NCBI GenBank assembly: GCA_035550375.1
Contig: DASZPH010000024.1
Span: forward strand, 62,001-126,000
Reading direction: 5' to 3'
Origin: DASSFG01 sp035550375
Lineage (GTDB): Bacteria; Planctomycetota; Planctomycetia; Pirellulales; JAICIG01
Length of the DNA: 64,000 nucleotides
Shown piece after piece: positions 61,100 to 64,000 of the stretch. Positions within the stretch are counted from its first letter, which is position 1. Every line of letters begins with the position of its first letter. Both the position numbers and the translations under genes were made by a program. The notes beneath the pieces were generated by a model. The model did no database searches, had not been told where the DNA came from, and worked only from the letters and a program-made list of their open reading frames with translations.

Positions 61100-61756
61100 T
61101 CAGTTCTGGCTGTTCGGCCGCGTGGCGAGTTGGGGCGTCGCCACCGAACTGTTGGCGAAACCCGAGCTCGGCTGAGAGGCAATGCCCGACGGGGTGCGCA
61201 CGATCCCTGCGGGCCGGTTTTTGTCGAGATTCTGTACACCGCCGACGGCCACCGACTGTCCGCTCGGTTGATTGGCCGCGACGGCCGTCGTCTGCGGGCT
61301 AATGAGTTGCTTGCTCACCACGACGTCGTAGTCAACCGACCGCTCCGTCGTGATCGGCACACGCACGGTGCGCGTGACCGGCACCAGGCTTCGCTGAGCC
61401 ACCGGCACCTTGACGACTTCGGTTCGCATCTCCCAACGAGTGCGCGGCACCAACCGATGCGCCAGGTAGGGCTGGACGAACGGATTGAAACGTCCCACCC
61501 AGTACGACTCCCAGCGGTATTCGGTAACCGGTGTGGAGTAGGTGCGGTACGTGTCGCAGAGCGCCACGTCGCACTTTTCTGTGTAGTACGTCTGCTGCTG
61601 GTCGACGCACTGCGTTTCGGTCTGCGGGTGGCGTACGGTGCGATGCACCTCCCGCCAGGTCTGTCCGTTTGCGTCCGTCACGTCGCGGACATCGTCCGCC
61701 GCCGCCGGCGCCGCCACCAGGATCATGGTCGCTAACGCCATGAACGATCGCCACAT
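61100..61756 (-). CDS. secreted hypothetical protein with VP-rich repeats (218 aa)
   Basis: Signal peptide SFMALATMILVAAPAAADD. The mature chain has a YTEKCDVALCDTYRTY cysteine pair, then a valine/arginine-rich segment (TEVVKVPVAQRSLVPVTRTV) and a serine/glutamine-rich tail. Short beta strands with repeated VPV-type pieces suggest an extended cell-surface or periplasmic protein. No domain name can be given. ATG 61756 was preferred to an upstream frame opening at 61813 because it places the signal peptide at the N-terminus. Confidence 0.6.
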   Translation of the reverse strand: MWRSFMALATMILVAAPAAADDVRDVTDANGQTWREVHRTVRHPQTETQCVDQQQTYYTEKCDVALCDTYRTYSTPVTEYRWESYWVGRFNPFVQPYLAHRLVPRTRWEMRTEVVKVPVAQRSLVPVTRTVRVPITTERSVDYDVVVSKQLISPQTTAVAANQPSGQSVAVGGVQNLDKNRPAGIVRTPSGIASQPSSGFANSSVATPQLATRPNSQN

Positions 61757-61996
61757 AGGCTGCCTCGCTGAGTCGTCAAGGGCACGAATACGAGGGTGCA
61801 GGCACCAATCCATGTGCCTGCTCTTTCACCCGCACGCTCATGCGGAACGAGGGGCGGGGCCAGGGCGTCGGGAAGCCCGACCCTGGCTGTTGATCGGCAA
61901 GTTTCCTATAAAGGCTTTAATCGACCCATGCTGCCGCCGCGTTTTTCGTCTGCGAAAGCCGCGGGGCGGCTGACTGCGCAAACTACGGTAAACAGC

Positions 61997-62263
61997 ATGG
62001 TGAGCAAGGAACTTCTCGACATACTCGTTTGTCCCGAGCGCCGCACCCCGCTTTCCGCGGCGGACGAGGGGCTGTTGGCCGCCGTGAACCGCGCCATCGC
62101 CGAGGGCCGCCTCAAGAATCGAGGGGGCGACAAGGTGGAAAGGACGATCGAAGAGGGACTCGTCCGCGACGACCGAGCCGTTCTCTACCCCGTCATCGAC
62201 GGCATCCCAATCATGCTGATCGACGAGGCGATTCCGCTCGACCAGGTGGAGAGCGGCGCATGA
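61997..62263 (+). CDS. Trm112-family protein
   Basis: 88 residues. It opens as Trm112/YcaR proteins do (KELLDILVCPERRTPLS) and has the VLYPVIDGIPIMLIDEA core. Trm112 homologues bind methyltransferases as activators. Only one of the usual four zinc-ligand cysteines (CP at 12-13) is present, so zinc is probably not bound. A frame reading upstream to 61796 is not supported. Its stop overlaps the HIT gene start. Confidence 0.82.
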   Translation: MVSKELLDILVCPERRTPLSAADEGLLAAVNRAIAEGRLKNRGGDKVERTIEEGLVRDDRAVLYPVIDGIPIMLIDEAIPLDQVESGA

Positions 62264-62604
62264 GCAACAAGACCGTCTTTCAGCGGATCATCGACCGCGA
62301 GATCACGGCCGACATCGTGTTTGAAGACGACCGCTGTCTGGCGTTCCGCGATATCTCGCCGCAGGCGCCGACCCACGTCCTGCTGATTCCCAAGAAGCCG
62401 ATCGCAGGGTTCAACGACCTTGTGCCGGCCGACGAGGCCCTTCTGGGCCACATGCTGCTCATCATCCGCCGCCTGGCGAACGATCTGGGGCTGAAGGGCG
62501 GATACCGCCTCGTGCTCAATTGCGGTCCGGACGCCGGGCAATCCGTCGACCACTTGCACTTTCACCTGCTGGGCGGCCGCCCGCTAAGCTGGCCGCCGGG
62601 GTGA
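62260..62604 (+). CDS. HIT-family hydrolase
   Basis: 114 residues. The histidine triad is VDHLHFHLLGG, preceded by THVLLIPKKPI, so it belongs to the HINT/PKCI branch that hydrolyses purine nucleoside phosphoramidates or similar substrates. It is in the cytoplasm. ATG 62260 overlaps the Trm112 stop (ATGA), so the two are co-translated. Ends at residue 114 with LSWPPG, slightly longer than E. coli HinT. Confidence 0.9.
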   Translation: MSNKTVFQRIIDREITADIVFEDDRCLAFRDISPQAPTHVLLIPKKPIAGFNDLVPADEALLGHMLLIIRRLANDLGLKGGYRLVLNCGPDAGQSVDHLHFHLLGGRPLSWPPG

Positions 62605-62616
62605 AGGGGACGGTCG

Positions 62617-63579
62617 TCACTCGCCCATCACGTAGGCGAACACCAAGGGCGCGACGATTGAGGCGTCGGAGTTGATCATGAACTTGGGGGCGTCCTTTTC
62701 GAGCTTGTACCAGGTGATTTTCTCGTTGGGGACGGCCCCGGAGTAAGACCCGAACGACGTCGTCGAATCGGAGATCTGGGCGAAGTAGCTCCACAGCGGC
62801 ACGTCTTTCTCCAGATCCTGGATGATGAGCGGTACGGCGCAGATGGCAAAATCGCCCGCGATCCCGCCGCCGATCTGAAAGAATCCGAGCGGGTGCCGAT
62901 CGATGTTGTCCAGATACCACCGCACGAGATGCTCCATCTGCTCGGTGCCGCTCTTGATCGCCGAGTGGCTTTTGACCTTCTTCTCCAGCACGCGTGCAGC
63001 GAAGATGTTGCCCAGCGTCGAGTCTTCGTAGCCCGGCGTATAGACTGGGATGTTCATCTCGTAGGCGGCCCACACCCAGGAGTGCTCTTTGGGAACTTGC
63101 CGTACGCGGTCGAGCGTGCCATCCTCGATCAGACGGTAAAAATACTCCGTCGAGAAATACGATTCCCCCTTGTCGGCCGCGGCAATCCAATACTCCAGCA
63201 GCTTGTGCTCGATGTGGCGAATGACCGTTTCGGGGATACAGGTGTCGGTCACCCGGTTGAAGCCCTCGTCGCGCAGGGCGAGTTCCGCCTCGGGCGAAAG
63301 ATCGCGGTAATTCGGCACCATCCGGTACTCGTCGTGGGCGACGAGGTTAAAAATATCTTCCTCGAAGTTCGCAGCCGTGCAGGAGATGGCGTGAACCTTG
63401 CCCGCGCGAATCATGGCGGCCAGCGAGATGCCCAACTCGGCCGTGCTCATCGCTCCGGCCATCGCCAGCAGCATCTTGCCGCCCTCGTCGAGATGCTTCC
63501 GCCAGGCTCGCGCCGCGTCGACGGTCTCCCGCGCGTTGAAGTGCCGATAATAGTGATCCATGAAGCGGGTGATGGACAT
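62617..63579 (-). CDS. deoxyhypusine synthase-like protein
   Basis: 320 residues from ATG 63579. The fold is recognised by MLLAMAGAMSTAELGISLAA, SYSGAVPNEKITWYKLE near the C-terminus and SDASIVAPLVFAYV. Archaeal and eukaryotic deoxyhypusine synthase modifies eIF5A with spermidine; bacteria lack eIF5A, and bacterial homologues often make homospermidine or have unknown roles. The lysine region that accepts the aminobutyl group reads NEKITWYK here. It is convergent with the HIT gene by 12 bases. Function is thus uncertain beyond the fold. Confidence 0.8.
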   Translation of the reverse strand: MSITRFMDHYYRHFNARETVDAARAWRKHLDEGGKMLLAMAGAMSTAELGISLAAMIRAGKVHAISCTAANFEEDIFNLVAHDEYRMVPNYRDLSPEAELALRDEGFNRVTDTCIPETVIRHIEHKLLEYWIAAADKGESYFSTEYFYRLIEDGTLDRVRQVPKEHSWVWAAYEMNIPVYTPGYEDSTLGNIFAARVLEKKVKSHSAIKSGTEQMEHLVRWYLDNIDRHPLGFFQIGGGIAGDFAICAVPLIIQDLEKDVPLWSYFAQISDSTTSFGSYSGAVPNEKITWYKLEKDAPKFMINSDASIVAPLVFAYVMGE

Positions 63580-63716
63580 GGGCGATGCGGATCCTGAAAG
63601 CAAACGAGTCAGCGGAAAACGAAAGACATTAACCGTCGGAAACGGGTGAAAAGCAAGCACGACCGGCCGCGGACCGCCAGTCATCGACCCGCTTCAGCTC
63701 TCACTCTGCCCACGGC

Positions 63717-64000
63717 TCACCGGTTCATGTCGCAGCTCATGCCGCCGGCGGCGTGCACGTAGGCGCTGCGCACGTAGTCGATGACCATGCGGTGGGCGCT
63801 AAACCGCCAGGCAAGCGAGCTGATGGAGTTCATCATCCTCTTGATCCAGTGGCGCGGCAGGCCGTCGATGTCGTAGTCGTAGTACAGGGGAATCACCTGC
63901 TCTTCAAGCACCCGGTAAAGGTCGGCGGCGTCGCGTCGGTCGTTCACTTCGTCGGAGACGTGGCTCGTTCCCTTGCCGATCGCGAAACCGTTGCTGCCGT
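63717..64000 (-). CDS. alpha-glucan phosphorylase, C-terminal end (partial)
   Basis: About 94 codons of the C-terminus are in the window and the frame is open at the window end. The segment ALYRVLEE-like (DLYRVLEEQVIPLYYDYD), GLPRHWIKRMMNSISSLAWR and FSAHRMVIDYV are the typical end of glycogen/maltodextrin phosphorylases, which release glucose-1-phosphate from storage glucans. The pyridoxal-phosphate site lies outside the window. Same strand as the deoxyhypusine synthase-like gene, 137 bases upstream. Confidence 0.85.
   Translation of the reverse strand, partial: GSNGFAIGKGTSHVSDEVNDRRDAADLYRVLEEQVIPLYYDYDIDGLPRHWIKRMMNSISSLAWRFSAHRMVIDYVRSAYVHAAGGMSCDMNR

Noticed and set aside
1..64000. CRISPR arrays, rRNA, tRNA, transposases, prophage genes and riboswitches
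   Set aside because: None could be recognised: no regularly spaced direct repeats, no tRNA-like arms and no integrase or transposase motifs were seen. This was a by-eye search and is not exhaustive.

Overview
The window is GC-rich, gene-dense bacterial DNA that reads as a member of the Planctomycetota, probably Pirellulales-like; this is inferred from gene content, not from a marker gene. Supporting signs are an ECF sigma factor overlapping a giant Ser/Thr kinase with a C-terminal beta-propeller, a 1757-residue secreted repeat protein with the planctomycete N-terminal motif (LESLENRLVLSA), a MoxR/DUF58/BatA operon, a formylmethanofuran dehydrogenase A homologue, DUF3467 and RbfA-like proteins of planctomycete type, and lipid A genes (lpxC, lpxA) indicating a Gram-negative outer membrane. 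No rRNA, tRNA, CRISPR array, transposase or integrase was seen.

Layout. 1-3.3 kb (minus): a type VII-secretion-like module with a coiled-coil, two-TM FtsK/SpoIIIE ATPase (cut by the window start), two small WXG100-like helical proteins and a coiled-coil partner, with a perfect 31-bp hairpin inside the cluster. 3.4-7.6 kb (plus): envelope genes (Skp/OmpH-like chaperone, lpxC, lpxA, and a Gfo/Idh/MocA oxidoreductase overlapping lpxA). 7.6-16.8 kb: hybrid histidine kinase, purU, a second Gfo/Idh/MocA enzyme, RDD protein, OsmC, a SUKH-like protein, a PlsC-type acyltransferase and a PfkB kinase. 17-18.8 kb: a damaged signalling locus with an intact NarL-type regulator, a CHASE3 fragment fused in frame to a CsrA fragment, and a frameshifted receiver. 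19-24.7 kb: M50 protease and a three-gene operon matching decaprenylphosphoryl-arabinose synthesis (HAD-UbiA fusion, DprE1, DprE2). 24.9-31.4 kb: flavin disulfide reductase, PGPGW membrane protein, sugar isomerase-like protein, large secreted protein. 31.8-35.7 kb: MoxR-DUF58-BatA operon. 35.7-38.9 kb: RbfA-like protein, methyltransferase, rfbB and rfbA. 39.3-49.1 kb: ECF sigma/kinase pair and the giant surface protein. 49.4-59.1 kb: three genes linked to the molybdenum cofactor (sulfite-oxidase-like, MOSC, MoaB), small secreted or membrane proteins, LivH/LivM permeases without their ATPases, and a HEAT-repeat protein. 59.2-64 kb: FhcA, a secreted protein, Trm112-like and HIT proteins, a deoxyhypusine-synthase-like enzyme, and the C-terminus of alpha-glucan phosphorylase.

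Functionally much of the window concerns the cell envelope and surface: lipid A precursors, dTDP-sugar precursors, polyprenyl-phosphate pentose synthesis, acyl transfer, a possible secretion ATPase with WXG-like partners, and a giant exported protein. One-carbon chemistry appears twice (PurU and FhcA, both formyl hydrolases). Short palindromic repeats occur in several intergenic gaps; one family is present twice (15.7 and 49.1 kb). The most notable items are the type VII-like cluster, the DprE-type operon with the benzothiazinone-target cysteine replaced by alanine, and the CHASE3-CsrA chimera. All functions are assigned by reading motifs; no database search was possible.
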